Source of the DNA: Neoaquamicrobium microcysteis
Lineage (GTDB): Bacteria; Pseudomonadota; Alphaproteobacteria; Rhizobiales; Rhizobiaceae
Direction of reading: 5' to 3'
DNA: 64,000 nucleotides
NCBI RefSeq assembly: GCF_008180155.1
Contig: NZ_VSZS01000066.1
Coordinates: forward strand, 1-64,000
The notes under the pieces were generated by a model. It saw only the letters and a list, made by a program, of their open reading frames with translations, was not told the origin of the DNA and searched no databases. Made by a program: the position numbers and the translations under genes. Each line of letters opens with the position of its first letter. The stretch's first letter is position 1. Below, piece after piece: positions 19,364 through 27,341 of this stretch.

Positions 19364-19909
19364 CTAGCCCGCCTCTCTCTCCCGGTCATCCCGGTAGTCG
19401 CCGTCAGCCACAGTTTCGCCTGCGATCTGAGCTCGCTGCTCCGGATTTACCATACCCATGAGGAACCGCTCGATGGCGCCGCGGTCTTGCGGGGCGGCCT
19501 CCGCCAGTGCCGCAGCGATGCGGCGGGATTGCGGCGCGGCCAGCGCCAGCGCCAGCGCGCGGCCCTTCGCTGTCGGATAGAGCTCGCGCTGCCGGCGGTC
19601 TCGCGGACCCTGAACCTGGATGATGTGGCCGGTGTCGATAAGCTGCTTGAGCACGCGCGCGAGGCTCTGCTTGGTGATCTTCAGCACTTCCAGCAGCTCG
19701 GCCACCGTAAGGCCGGGCCTGCGGTTGACGAAGTGGACGACGCGGTGATGCGCGCGGCCGAAGCCGTATTCTCCCAGGATCTGGTCGGGGTCCGACGTGA
19801 AGTCGCGATAGGCAAAGAAGAACAGCTCGATGATCGAGAAGTCGATGCCGTCCTCGCCCGTCAGTGCGGATTTGATCGGATCGCCGGCCCTGACTTCAGC
19901 CTTTGTCAT
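19364..19909 (-). CDS. MarR family transcriptional regulator
   Basis: 181-aa winged-helix regulator. The MarR core is VNRRPGLTVAELLEVLKITKQSLARVLKQL (recognition helix) and the wing GPRDRRQRELYPTAKGRALA. A TTG at 19936 is in frame with MSDSSNERD added, but it lies inside a perfect inverted repeat that looks like the operator, so the ATG at 19909 is preferred. Heads a three-gene run with the OmpR-type regulator and the histidine kinase; petP-like by position. Probably autoregulated. Confidence 0.88.
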   Translation of the reverse strand: MTKAEVRAGDPIKSALTGEDGIDFSIIELFFFAYRDFTSDPDQILGEYGFGRAHHRVVHFVNRRPGLTVAELLEVLKITKQSLARVLKQLIDTGHIIQVQGPRDRRQRELYPTAKGRALALALAAPQSRRIAAALAEAAPQDRGAIERFLMGMVNPEQRAQIAGETVADGDYRDDREREAG

Positions 19910-19933
19910 GTCGCGCTCGTTGCTGCTGTCGCT

Positions 19934-19964
19934 CAATTTATGTCAGCCTTGTTGACATAAATTG
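19934..19964. promoter_or_regulatory. Perfect inverted repeat, probable MarR operator
   Basis: CAATTTATGTCA (19934-19945) and TGACATAAATTG (19953-19964) are exact reverse complements around a 7-nt spacer. The repeat lies between the divergent marR and aminotransferase genes, covers the start-proximal region of marR and overlaps the -35 box of the plus-strand promoter. Position and symmetry fit a dimeric MarR site; binding is not shown. Confidence 0.75.
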
Positions 19965-19980
19965 GGGCGGATGGTAATTT
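19952..19980 (+). promoter_or_regulatory. Sigma-70-type promoter toward the aminotransferase gene
   Basis: TTGACA at 19952-19957 and TAATTT at 19975-19980 are separated by exactly 17 bp. Transcription would begin near 19987, giving a leader of roughly 170 nt before the aminotransferase ATG. The -35 box is inside the right arm of the perfect inverted repeat, so a bound regulator would block polymerase. Confidence 0.65.
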
Positions 19981-20155
19981 TTGCCAAACTTTCGAGCCGA
20001 ATGCGAACGAAAAGAAAAGCCGGGCACGGTTTACCCGGAACTTCCTTCAATCCGCCTCGCATCCGACGTAAAGTTGCGGTTCTGCACATCCGGTTAGGCG
20101 ATCGTGCGCCGCGCGTCCAACAAAAACAGGGCTTTGGGCCTCTAGGGAGACATCT

Positions 20156-21049
20156 ATGGCATCCGTTCCTTTCGACCAGCTTGACGGTCACATCTGGATG
20201 AACGGCGAATTCGTCAAATGGGCGGACGCGAAAATTCATGTGCTGACCCATGGCCTGCACTATGCCAGCGCGGTGTTCGAGGGGGAGCGGGCCTATGGCG
20301 GCGAAATCTTCAAGCTGACCGAGCACACAGAGCGGCTGCACGAATCCGCGCGCCTGCTGGGCTTCACCATTCCCTATTCCGTCGCCGAGATCGACGATGC
20401 GTGCCGCGACCTGCTGCGCATGCAGGGCTTCTCCGACGCCTATGTCCGCCCGATCGCGTGGCGCGGCTCGGAGATGATGGGCGTCTCGGCCCAAAACAAC
20501 CGCATCAATTGCGCCATCGCCATCTGGCAGTGGCCGAGCTATTTCGATCCCGAGCAGCGTCTCAAGGGCATCAGGCTCGACATGGCCGAGTATCGCCGGC
20601 CCGATCCGCGTACCGCGCCGTCGAAGTCAAAGGCGGCGGGCCTCTACATGATCTGCACGCTCTCGAAGCATGCAGCAGAATCCAAGGGCTATGCCGACGC
20701 ACTGATGCTCGACTGGCGCGGTCAGGTCGCGGAAGCCACGGGCGCAAACGTCTTCTTCGTCAAGGACGGCAAGATCCACACGCCCAAGCCCGACTGTTTC
20801 CTCGACGGCATCACCCGCCGCACCGTGATCGATCTTGCGCGCGCGCGCGGCATCGAGGTCATCGAACGGGCGATCATGCCGGAAGAGCTGGAGGGCTTCG
20901 AGCAGGCTTTCCTCACCGGCACGGCAGCGGAAGTGACGCCTGTTGCCGAGATCGGCCAGTACCGCTTTGTGGTCGGCGACATCGCCCGCACGCTGATGGA
21001 AGACTACATGGCCGAAGTTCAGCCGAAGCGTGCGGTAGCAGCCGAGTAA
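20156..21049 (+). CDS. ilvE: Branched-chain amino acid aminotransferase
   Basis: 297-aa class IV PLP aminotransferase. Seen: MNGEFVKWADAKIHVLTHGLHY, ASAVFEGERAYGG, SKAAGLYMICTLSKHAAE and the cofactor-phosphate region EATGANVFFVKDGKIHTP, with GITRRTVIDLARARG. Interconverts Leu/Ile/Val and their keto acids; D-amino acid aminotransferase activity is less likely from the sequence. AGGGAGA lies 5-6 nt before the ATG. Its promoter overlaps a probable MarR operator. Confidence 0.93.
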   Translation: MASVPFDQLDGHIWMNGEFVKWADAKIHVLTHGLHYASAVFEGERAYGGEIFKLTEHTERLHESARLLGFTIPYSVAEIDDACRDLLRMQGFSDAYVRPIAWRGSEMMGVSAQNNRINCAIAIWQWPSYFDPEQRLKGIRLDMAEYRRPDPRTAPSKSKAAGLYMICTLSKHAAESKGYADALMLDWRGQVAEATGANVFFVKDGKIHTPKPDCFLDGITRRTVIDLARARGIEVIERAIMPEELEGFEQAFLTGTAAEVTPVAEIGQYRFVVGDIARTLMEDYMAEVQPKRAVAAE

Positions 21050-21063
21050 AGGTTGCCGCAGCA

Positions 21064-21083
21064 CGGGGGATGGTTGTCCCCCG
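21064..21083 (+). terminator. Hairpin after the aminotransferase gene
   Basis: CGGGGGA and TCCCCCG form a perfect 7-bp stem with a 6-nt loop, 15 nt after the stop codon. No T-run follows, so it may stabilise the 3' end rather than terminate by itself; a better terminator follows at 21182. Confidence 0.4.
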
Positions 21084-21181
21084 CGACACGCTCGGTAGCG
21101 TAGACGTCGGCGCGATCCTGACCGCCATCGTCGGCACAGTGATGAAGAACCGCGGCTGAGTTTCGAGAGTTTGCGTATGCG

Positions 21182-21211
21182 GGGCGGCTTGCGGGCCGCC
21201 CTTTTCGTTTC
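21182..21211 (+). terminator. Rho-independent terminator upstream of the MBL hydrolase gene
   Basis: GGGCGGC and GCCGCCC pair around a short loop (21182-21201) and are followed by TTTTCGTTT. It probably ends the aminotransferase transcript, about 40 bp before the next start codon. Confidence 0.75.
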
Positions 21212-21251
21212 TGCTAGGGCGGTCTATGTCAGGCTGCAAAAGGAGACCGTC

Positions 21252-21890
21252 ATGGGTGAATTGAGAGCCGGGATCGTTCCCGTCACGCCGTTTCAGCAGA
21301 ACTGCACCATTCTGTTCGACGAAGCGGAGAAGCGGGGCGTGGTGGTAGACCCCGGCGGCGACGTTCCGCACATTCTTGCCGCCATCCGCGACAACGGGCT
21401 GACGATAGAGGCGATCTGGATCACCCATGGTCATATCGACCATGCCGGCGGCGCTATGGAGTTGAAGGAAGCGCTAGGCGTCGACATCATCGGCCCGCAC
21501 AAAGACGATCAGCCGCTTTTGTCGCGCATTGAGGCACAGGCGCAGATGTACGGCATTCAGGGTGTGCGCGACTGCACGCCCGACCGATATCTGGATGAAG
21601 GCGAGACGGTTTCATTCGCCGGCCACGATTTCGAGGTGCTGCACTGCCCCGGCCATGCGCCGGGCCATGTCGTGTTCTACAACCGTGCCGCCAGGTTCGC
21701 GCATGTCGGCGACGTGCTGTTCCACCGCTCCATCGGGCGCACGGATTTGCCGGGCGGCGACCACGACACCCTTATCCGCTCGATCAAGGAAAAGCTGCTG
21801 CCTCTTGGCGACGATGTCGGCTTCATCTGCGGCCATGGGCCGGGAAGCCGTTTCGGCGACGAACGCCGCGAGAACCAGTTTCTGGTCTGA
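21252..21890 (+). CDS. Metallo-beta-lactamase-fold hydrolase, glyoxalase II-like
   Basis: 212-aa MBL-fold enzyme. Dinuclear-metal motif THGHIDHAGG, later metal ligands His in HCPGHAPGH and Asp in GDVLFHRSIGR, and FICGHGPGS near the end. This short form resembles YcbL-type glyoxalase II-like hydrolases that cleave thioesters such as S-lactoylglutathione. AGGAG lies before the ATG at 21252. Convergent with cspA, with a shared hairpin between them. Confidence 0.9.
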   Translation: MGELRAGIVPVTPFQQNCTILFDEAEKRGVVVDPGGDVPHILAAIRDNGLTIEAIWITHGHIDHAGGAMELKEALGVDIIGPHKDDQPLLSRIEAQAQMYGIQGVRDCTPDRYLDEGETVSFAGHDFEVLHCPGHAPGHVVFYNRAARFAHVGDVLFHRSIGRTDLPGGDHDTLIRSIKEKLLPLGDDVGFICGHGPGSRFGDERRENQFLV

Positions 21891-21928
21891 TTGGCATGCT
21901 GCGGAGACGATCTCGCAGCAAAGCCGAA

Positions 21929-21955
21929 AACCCCGCCAGCCTGCATGGCGGGGTT
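21929..21955. terminator. Bidirectional terminator between MBL gene and cspA
   Basis: AACCCCGCCA and TGGCGGGGTT form a perfect 10-bp stem with a 7-nt loop. Read on the minus strand the stem runs into TTTTCGGCTTT, which suits cspA; on the plus strand the T-run is short, so termination of the MBL transcript is weaker. Confidence 0.75.
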
Positions 21956-21977
21956 CACAATCCGCATCGCGGACGGT

Positions 21978-22190
21978 TCACATGACTGTCAGGTTGACAG
22001 CCTTGGGGCCTTTGCCGCGCTTGTCGGGCTCGGTCTCGAACGACACCTTCTGGCCGTCCTCGAGGCCCGGCAGTCCCGATGCCTGAACGGCCGAGATATG
22101 GACGAAAACGTCCTTCTGGCCGTCATCCGGCGTGATAAAGCCGAAACCCTTGGCATGATTGAAGAATTTCACAGTTCCGCTCTGGGGCAT
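21978..22190 (-). CDS. cspA: Cold-shock domain protein (CspA family)
   Basis: 70-aa single cold-shock domain with both RNP motifs: [15 protein letters not shown] (RNP1 KGFGF) and VFVHI (RNP2). Binds single-stranded RNA/DNA and loosens RNA structure. AAGGAG lies 7 nt before the ATG at 22190. The leader contains a TGCGGG/CCCGCA stem (22223-22242). A close paralogue is encoded at 28653 on the other strand. Confidence 0.95.
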   Translation of the reverse strand: MPQSGTVKFFNHAKGFGFITPDDGQKDVFVHISAVQASGLPGLEDGQKVSFETEPDKRGKGPKAVNLTVM

Positions 22191-22544
22191 GGGAAGCTCC
22201 TTATCTCCCACTGTTCATCTATTGCGGGGTGTCATTCCCGCACAATCTCGCGCCTTACCTGGGGGAGAAGAAACAGCTTTCCTCGCGTCGGGGTATTGCC
22301 GAAAGCCCTCTTGTTCACGCGGTCGTCCCGGTCAGCAGGGCCTTGAATGGTCTTGCTCTGTAGCACTGGCACCGGGGGGTATCCTATTCCAGTCTCCGGG
22401 CCGGCAAATGCCCGAACGGAAGAAATAGTCCTTCATTTTCGCGTTGCGGGCAAGCAAAAGATTTGCGCGACACGCCGATGAGCCTGCCGCCGTTCTTGCG
22501 TCCAAAGAACTGTATCTGGAATGCTTATGCCTGCCGCGTTTATG
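22191..22544. other. Gene-free stretch holding the cspA leader
   Basis: No plausible gene. Its left part must contain the minus-strand cspA promoter and 5' leader, including the TGCGGG/CCCGCA hairpin at 22223-22242. No convincing -35/-10 pair could be chosen by eye. The right part is the 3' flank of the GNAT-like gene, where no terminator hairpin with a T-run was seen. Confidence 0.5.
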
Positions 22545-23399
22545 TCAGCCCGGCTGGAAGAAAACCGCCTCGGAAAACGTGAAATCGAGCGCGTCGCCTT
22601 CCGGTTGCCGCGTGGTCTGCACCGGCGCCGACTGTGCCCAGACGACGGCTTCCGGAAAGCCTTGGCGGTCGTCGCCCGGCAGCATCAGGAATGTCAGCCC
22701 CCGTGCCAGCAGATGTCGGGCGATCGGGCCGAGTGCGGCGCGGATGAACTGCCTGTCTCGCGCCAGCACGATCTGCGCGCCCGGCAGGCCGCGGCGGCGC
22801 AGCCTTGCGCAGATCAGCGGGTGGCAGATGCCGTCGAGTTCGACGCCTAAGGCCACGCAGCCCAGCGTTGCGTGTTCGTCGAGGAGGCGGCGGTGGCCGT
22901 CGCTTATCCGGCCCGTTGGAATGTCGTGCACCCGCAAGATCCGGGCGCTGCGGCCAGGGCGAAACGCCGCCGCCGGCAGGGGGATGACCAGCGCGCCATG
23001 CGAGCGGTCCTCAAACCCGACATTGCGGTTGATCTCGCGCATCGAAGGCGATGCGGTCAGGTCGGTGTAGTCGATGGCGGCATCGGCGGCCAGACGGCGC
23101 ATCAGAAGCGCCGCCATCCATTCGTGTCCCGGCCGCAGGTAGAACGCCCCGAGATTGACGACCTTCTGCGGCGTTCCGGTATAGGCGGTGCGCGTGGAGG
23201 GTATGGTCAGGCAGATGCCGGCATCGGCGCCGCGGGCGGAGACGATCTGCCCAACCGAGGGCTCGCCGATATGCGACGCATAGGCAAGCAGGCGTTCCAG
23301 CCCGGCGCGCCAGGCCTCGGGCGAACGATCGGCAAAGCCTTCGGCCAGCAGCGTCACCGCAGCGTCGGTTTCGCCCGAATGGATCGGCCGCAGTTTCAA
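22545..23399 (-). CDS. GNAT-like acyltransferase linked to an adenylation-carrier pair
   Basis: 284-aa protein with an N-terminal GNAT-like half (MKLRPIHSGETDAAVTLLAEGF, VVNLGAFYLRPGHEWMAALLMRRL, TASPSMREINRNVGFED) and a second half of similar build (about 150-284). This resembles rhizobial acyl-CoA acyltransferases and, in general plan, carrier-dependent N-acyl amino acid synthases of the FeeM type. It lies 98 bp downstream of the carrier-protein gene on the same strand. The proposal that it takes its acyl or aminoacyl group from that carrier is inference. Confidence 0.7.
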   Translation of the reverse strand: MKLRPIHSGETDAAVTLLAEGFADRSPEAWRAGLERLLAYASHIGEPSVGQIVSARGADAGICLTIPSTRTAYTGTPQKVVNLGAFYLRPGHEWMAALLMRRLAADAAIDYTDLTASPSMREINRNVGFEDRSHGALVIPLPAAAFRPGRSARILRVHDIPTGRISDGHRRLLDEHATLGCVALGVELDGICHPLICARLRRRGLPGAQIVLARDRQFIRAALGPIARHLLARGLTFLMLPGDDRQGFPEAVVWAQSAPVQTTRQPEGDALDFTFSEAVFFQPG

Positions 23400-23497
23400 G
23401 TTTCCCCCCGGAACATTGCTTGACGGTTCATGTAGATGACAACGAATCTACCGTCGCGAATGTTCATATTACATTGAGGGGAACGGTCGCAAACCGC

Positions 23498-23755
23498 TTA
23501 CGCGGCGACCCTGACGCGCATCGACAGCATCATTTCAAGATCGTGCAGCGTGTCGATCTGCAGGATGTCGAAATCCTCGTCGGCAAGGTCGATGCCGTAA
23601 TCGGTTTCCAGCATGGTCAGGACTTCGGTCGCGGCCAGCGAATCCAGCCGGCCCGTCGAAAACAGGGCCTCGTGCTCGCCGACCGGCGGCAGGCCGCGAT
23701 CCGCCATCACCGCGAATATGGTTTCCCTCAGGCGTGCGCTTGCAAGCTGTGTCAT
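23498..23755 (-). CDS. Stand-alone acyl/peptidyl carrier protein
   Basis: 85-aa helical carrier protein. The phosphopantetheine site is LDSLAA with Ser39, followed by the acidic helix II-III region (LETDYGIDLADEDFD). Length and motif fit a discrete ACP/PCP such as DltC rather than the fatty-acid AcpP, whose surface is more acidic. Its ATG overlaps the stop of the adenylation gene by 4 nt, so the two are made together and almost certainly work as a pair. A phosphopantetheinyl transferase must come from elsewhere. Confidence 0.88.
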   Translation of the reverse strand: MTQLASARLRETIFAVMADRGLPPVGEHEALFSTGRLDSLAATEVLTMLETDYGIDLADEDFDILQIDTLHDLEMMLSMRVRVAA

Positions 23756-25371
23756 GCGATTGCTCCGGAAGTTGCGACGGCCAGCGCGGGACGGTCCTTC
23801 GGCTGGGTTTCGGTTTGCGAGGCGGCGTCGAGGGTCGCCGCCAGCGCCCTGCGGTCCACCTTGCCGTTGATGTTGACGGGCAGGGTATCGAGAATGCGGA
23901 TCGGGTCCGGCATCATGTAGCGGGGCAGCGTCTTCAGAAGCGCGGCGGCGATCTCGTCGGCTGGCAGGGCGCTGTTGCAGAAGCCCACCAGCCCCTGCGC
24001 GGATCCGTCGATCACCGGCCACGCTACGACGGCCACCATGTCGGTGCCCGCCGCGCGGCGCAGGTGCATTTCCACTTCTTCCAACTCGATGCGGTTGCCC
24101 TTTACCTTGACCTGGTTATCGGTGCGGCCGAGATGGTGGAACACGCCGTTTTCGTCGCGCATGCCCAGGTCGCCGGTCAGATACCAGCGGCGGCCGTCTA
24201 TCTTGCGGAAGCGGTCGGCCGTCTGCTCCGGCGCCCCGAAATAGCCAATCGCAAGCTGTGGGCCGGACAGTGCGATCTCGCCCGGCGTGCCGTCCACCAG
24301 CGGCTTCTGCCGGGCGTCGAGGATCGCGATGTCCATGTTTTCATAGGGCGTGCCGATTGCGACGATGCCGCGGCTGGGCGTGGTGACGGCGGGGGCGGTG
24401 AGGCGCTGGCGCATGCAGACCACAGTGCCTTCGGTGGGGCCGTAGATGTTCTCGACGACACCGTTAGGCGTCGCTTCTGCCCAGGCCCGCGCGGCCTCGA
24501 CCGGCAGCGGTTCGCCGCAGAAGATGGAGAGGCGCAGGCTGGGAAACACGCCCGGCTTGAGCGACCTGTTCCGGCGCATCATGGCGACCAGCGTCGGCAC
24601 CGACATCCATACCGTGAGGTTGCGTGCGCGCACGAACCGGCCGGGAGCCAGCATTTCGAGCGCCGAAAGCACATGCAGAGATGCGCCGGCTTCGACGCAA
24701 AGGAAAAGATTGTGCACGGTAAGGTCGAAAGTGACGTCGCAGGTCTCGGCCAGCCTGTCGTCGCAGGTGAGCTGCGTCCACAGCCTTGTCTGTTCCAGGT
24801 AGCTCGCCAGCGAGCCGGCCGAGATCATCACGCCCTTCGGCAAGCCCGTCGTGCCGGAGGTGAAGATGATGTAGGCAGTATCGTCCGCACCCACCTGCGC
24901 CGGTTCGCGCATTGGTCGGCTGCCGATGTCACCGAGGCGAACCACGTCCTTGCCGGACGGGGCTTCGATATCGCGCGCGCCGTCGGCGATGATGATCTGG
25001 CGGGGTGCCGCCTCCATCACGGCAGGCGTCAGCAGGCCGGCGCCCTTCGCGTCCACCACAAGCGCGTCCAGCTCCAGCATCCGCAGAAGCGCGACGATGC
25101 GTTCCTCCGGCCATTTCAGGTTCAGCGGGACGTAGGCCGCGCCAGCGAGGCCAGCGGCGAGGATGCCGGCATATGCCTCCATGCTACGCGTCGCGAGCAC
25201 GCCGACGCGGCGCGGCCGCCCGCTTTCGCAGAGGTATCCGGCCAGCCGCGAGACGGTTTCACCCATCTCGCCGTAGGTCATGTCGCGTTCGGTATCGGAA
25301 TAGAAGAGCCTGTCGGGATATTGCCCGACCGAGCGGAGGAAGCCGGCCGATATGTTGTAGGTCGCCGTCAT
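23752..25371 (-). CDS. Stand-alone amino-acid adenylation (NRPS A-domain/DltA-like) ligase
   Basis: 539-aa ANL-superfamily enzyme with all core motifs: A3 FTSGTTGLPKG (170-180), A4 CDVTFDLTV, A5 YGPTEGT (310-316), A7 YLTGDLG, A8 GRTDNQVKVKGNRIELEE and A10 NINGKVDR with the catalytic Lys. The Asp of TFDLTV sits where A-domains bind an amino-acid amine, so the substrate is probably an amino acid. GAGGAA precedes the ATG at 25371. It is coupled to the carrier gene. No DltB/DltD-like genes follow, so teichoic-acid D-alanylation is not the role. Confidence 0.9.
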   Translation of the reverse strand: MTATYNISAGFLRSVGQYPDRLFYSDTERDMTYGEMGETVSRLAGYLCESGRPRRVGVLATRSMEAYAGILAAGLAGAAYVPLNLKWPEERIVALLRMLELDALVVDAKGAGLLTPAVMEAAPRQIIIADGARDIEAPSGKDVVRLGDIGSRPMREPAQVGADDTAYIIFTSGTTGLPKGVMISAGSLASYLEQTRLWTQLTCDDRLAETCDVTFDLTVHNLFLCVEAGASLHVLSALEMLAPGRFVRARNLTVWMSVPTLVAMMRRNRSLKPGVFPSLRLSIFCGEPLPVEAARAWAEATPNGVVENIYGPTEGTVVCMRQRLTAPAVTTPSRGIVAIGTPYENMDIAILDARQKPLVDGTPGEIALSGPQLAIGYFGAPEQTADRFRKIDGRRWYLTGDLGMRDENGVFHHLGRTDNQVKVKGNRIELEEVEMHLRRAAGTDMVAVVAWPVIDGSAQGLVGFCNSALPADEIAAALLKTLPRYMMPDPIRILDTLPVNINGKVDRRALAATLDAASQTETQPKDRPALAVATSGAIA

Positions 25372-25580
25372 CTGCGTTCCTCGTTCCGCCTGCCCTGTTG
25401 CAAGGATGAGTGGAAGAGAATTACCGCACCGGCCCACGCGCCCGCAACGTTAGCCTGTTCTTAACCTTAACCGCCGGCAGCTGTGGGTAGCGCCGCCGAA
25501 CGTCCCTGCGAATCCTCCTGACACTAGGCTGGCGCCGCCGCCTGCTAGAAGGCGGGAATACACCCACCCGAGGAATTTCG

Positions 25581-26318
25581 ATGCTCCAGGTCCACACCGT
25601 CCCCGCCCTCCTGCCGGTCGATACCGCTGTCGTGGAACTGCGCCAGTACACGCTCCATCCCGGCGCGAGGGAAACCCTCGTGGCGCTGTTCGACAAGGAG
25701 TTCGTCGAAACGCAGGAAGCGTGCGGCATGTCGGTTCTCGGCCAGTTTCGGGACCTCGACCGGCCCGACCATTTCGTCTGGCTGCGCGGGTTCGCCGACA
25801 TGGACCGCAGGGCCGAGGCGCTCGCGGCATTCTACGACGGCCCGGTCTGGCGGCGGCACCGCGATGCAGCCAACGCGACGATGATCGATTCCGACGACGT
25901 GCTGCTTCTGCGCCCATCGGCTCCGGCCCCCATCGCGCTGTTGGACCGCGGGGATCGTCCTTCCGGTGCGTCTGAACTGCCGGGCTCCGTTTTCGAGGCT
26001 GTGATCTGCCCGGTTGCGCCCGAGGAACTGGACGCCTTCGCCCAATGGTTCGCTTCCGAGATGGAGCCGGCGTTGAACGAAGCCGGCGGGGATGTCGTGG
26101 CCAGCTTCGTCACCGAGCCTGCACGCAACACCTATCCGCGCCTGCCCGTGCGGGAAGATGCTTCCGTCTTCGTCTGGCTCGCACAGCTGAAGGCGGGAAG
26201 CCCGCTGCTGCACCCTGAGCAGTCGCGGGTGGGCGCTGCCCTTTCGCGTGAACTCGCCGGTCGCACCGAACCCGTCCGTCTGCGCCTTGCGCCGACTGCC
26301 CGGTCGCTGTTGCGCTAG
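25581..26318 (+). CDS. NIPSNAP family protein
   Basis: 245-aa protein with an N-terminal NIPSNAP ferredoxin-like domain (VVELRQYTLHPGARETLVALFDKEF; VLGQFRDLDRPDHFVWLRGFADMDRR) and a second half that may repeat the fold. GAGGAA lies before the ATG. Members are small cytoplasmic proteins without an agreed function. Divergent from the adenylation gene and convergent with the DUF2189 gene, whose 3' end it overlaps by 4 nt. Confidence 0.85.
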   Translation: MLQVHTVPALLPVDTAVVELRQYTLHPGARETLVALFDKEFVETQEACGMSVLGQFRDLDRPDHFVWLRGFADMDRRAEALAAFYDGPVWRRHRDAANATMIDSDDVLLLRPSAPAPIALLDRGDRPSGASELPGSVFEAVICPVAPEELDAFAQWFASEMEPALNEAGGDVVASFVTEPARNTYPRLPVREDASVFVWLAQLKAGSPLLHPEQSRVGAALSRELAGRTEPVRLRLAPTARSLLR

Positions 26319-27127
26319 ATCTTCGGCAACACCTCTTCGGCAACTGTCTTGCGATAAAGATGCCACGTGGCGTGGCCGAGAATGGGGATCACCACCACAA
26401 GCCCCGCAAAGAGCGGCAGGCTGCCCAGAAACAGCAGGATCGCCACGATCAGCCCCCAGCAGAGAATTTGCAGGGGATTGGCCATGAAGACCCGCGCCGA
26501 GGTGTGGATGGCCGACCATGCGCCGACATCGCGGTCGATCAGCAGCGGGAAGGCGACCACCGTCGTGGACAGTACGATCACCGCGAAGACGAAGCCGATC
26601 GTGTTGCCGACGATGATGAGCGACCAGCCGCCGGCAGTCCCGAACAGTTGCGACAGGAAAGCCGGGATCGATGCGGGCGGCTGCGACCCCATCAGTGAGA
26701 CGTAGAGAGCCTGAGCCACCAGCAGCCACGCAATGAAGATCGCGAAAAGCATGAGGCCGACGGCCGCGATGGAGGGCAGGGCGGGCGAGCGGCGCAGTTC
26801 CAGCGCATGCCGCCATGAGGTTTCCATGCCCAGTTCGCGCCTGCGGCTGATCTCGTAAAGGCCGATCGCTGCGAAGGGTCCAATCAGGGCGAACCCGGAG
26901 GCCAGCGGGAACAGCATCGGCAGGGCGTTGCCGCCCGATGTCCATGCGGCCAGCACGACGCCGATCAGCGGATACATGACGATGATGAACATGATGTGCG
27001 AGGGCTTCGCCATGAAGTCCTCGCGCCCGGCGCGCAGGCAATCGTACAGATCGCCGATATCGATGGTGCGTACCGCCGGGTAGGCCGTAGAGCCCTGTGC
27101 TCCCGCGTAGACGTGAAAGTTCGCCAT
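26315..27127 (-). CDS. DUF2189 integral membrane protein
   Basis: 270-aa protein with about six hydrophobic segments beginning at PSHIMFIIVMYPLIGVVLAAW. VRTIDIGDLYDCLRAGREDFMAKPSH and the internal ALELRRSPALPSI and DRDVGAWSAIHTSARVFMANP are diagnostic of DUF2189. Function unknown. GGAGGAA lies 7 nt before the ATG at 27127, so the upstream in-frame 21 residues are not used. Confidence 0.87.
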   Translation of the reverse strand: MANFHVYAGAQGSTAYPAVRTIDIGDLYDCLRAGREDFMAKPSHIMFIIVMYPLIGVVLAAWTSGGNALPMLFPLASGFALIGPFAAIGLYEISRRRELGMETSWRHALELRRSPALPSIAAVGLMLFAIFIAWLLVAQALYVSLMGSQPPASIPAFLSQLFGTAGGWSLIIVGNTIGFVFAVIVLSTTVVAFPLLIDRDVGAWSAIHTSARVFMANPLQILCWGLIVAILLFLGSLPLFAGLVVVIPILGHATWHLYRKTVAEEVLPKI

Positions 27128-27341
27128 GACCGTTCCTCCAACCGCTTGCGCGATTGTGGGTTTCGATACCCGGCCACCTCTGCCACTCACACCCGCCCGG
27201 GACGGTGGCCGTTTCGACCCACAACCCGTTGAGCCCCAGACATAGCACGATCGTCGCGCCGCGTCGCTGGCGATGCTGCGATTTCGTTGGCTTGCGGCGC
27301 GTGGCGATAGTATCTTTGGCCGTCCAGCGGGGGCTTTCGCG

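Noticed and set aside
19910-19936. TTG start adding nine residues to the MarR protein
   Set aside because: The codon lies within the perfect inverted repeat that looks like the operator; the downstream ATG is more natural.
21070-21159. 29-codon open frame after ilvE (MVVPRDTLGSVDVGAILTAI...)
   Set aside because: Its start lies in the CGGGGGA/TCCCCCG hairpin, it has only a weak purine run upstream, and it is too short to judge. A small membrane peptide cannot be excluded but is not supported.
23752-25371. dltA for D-alanylation of teichoic acid
   Set aside because: The organism is Gram-negative by its LPS genes, and dltB/dltD partners are missing.
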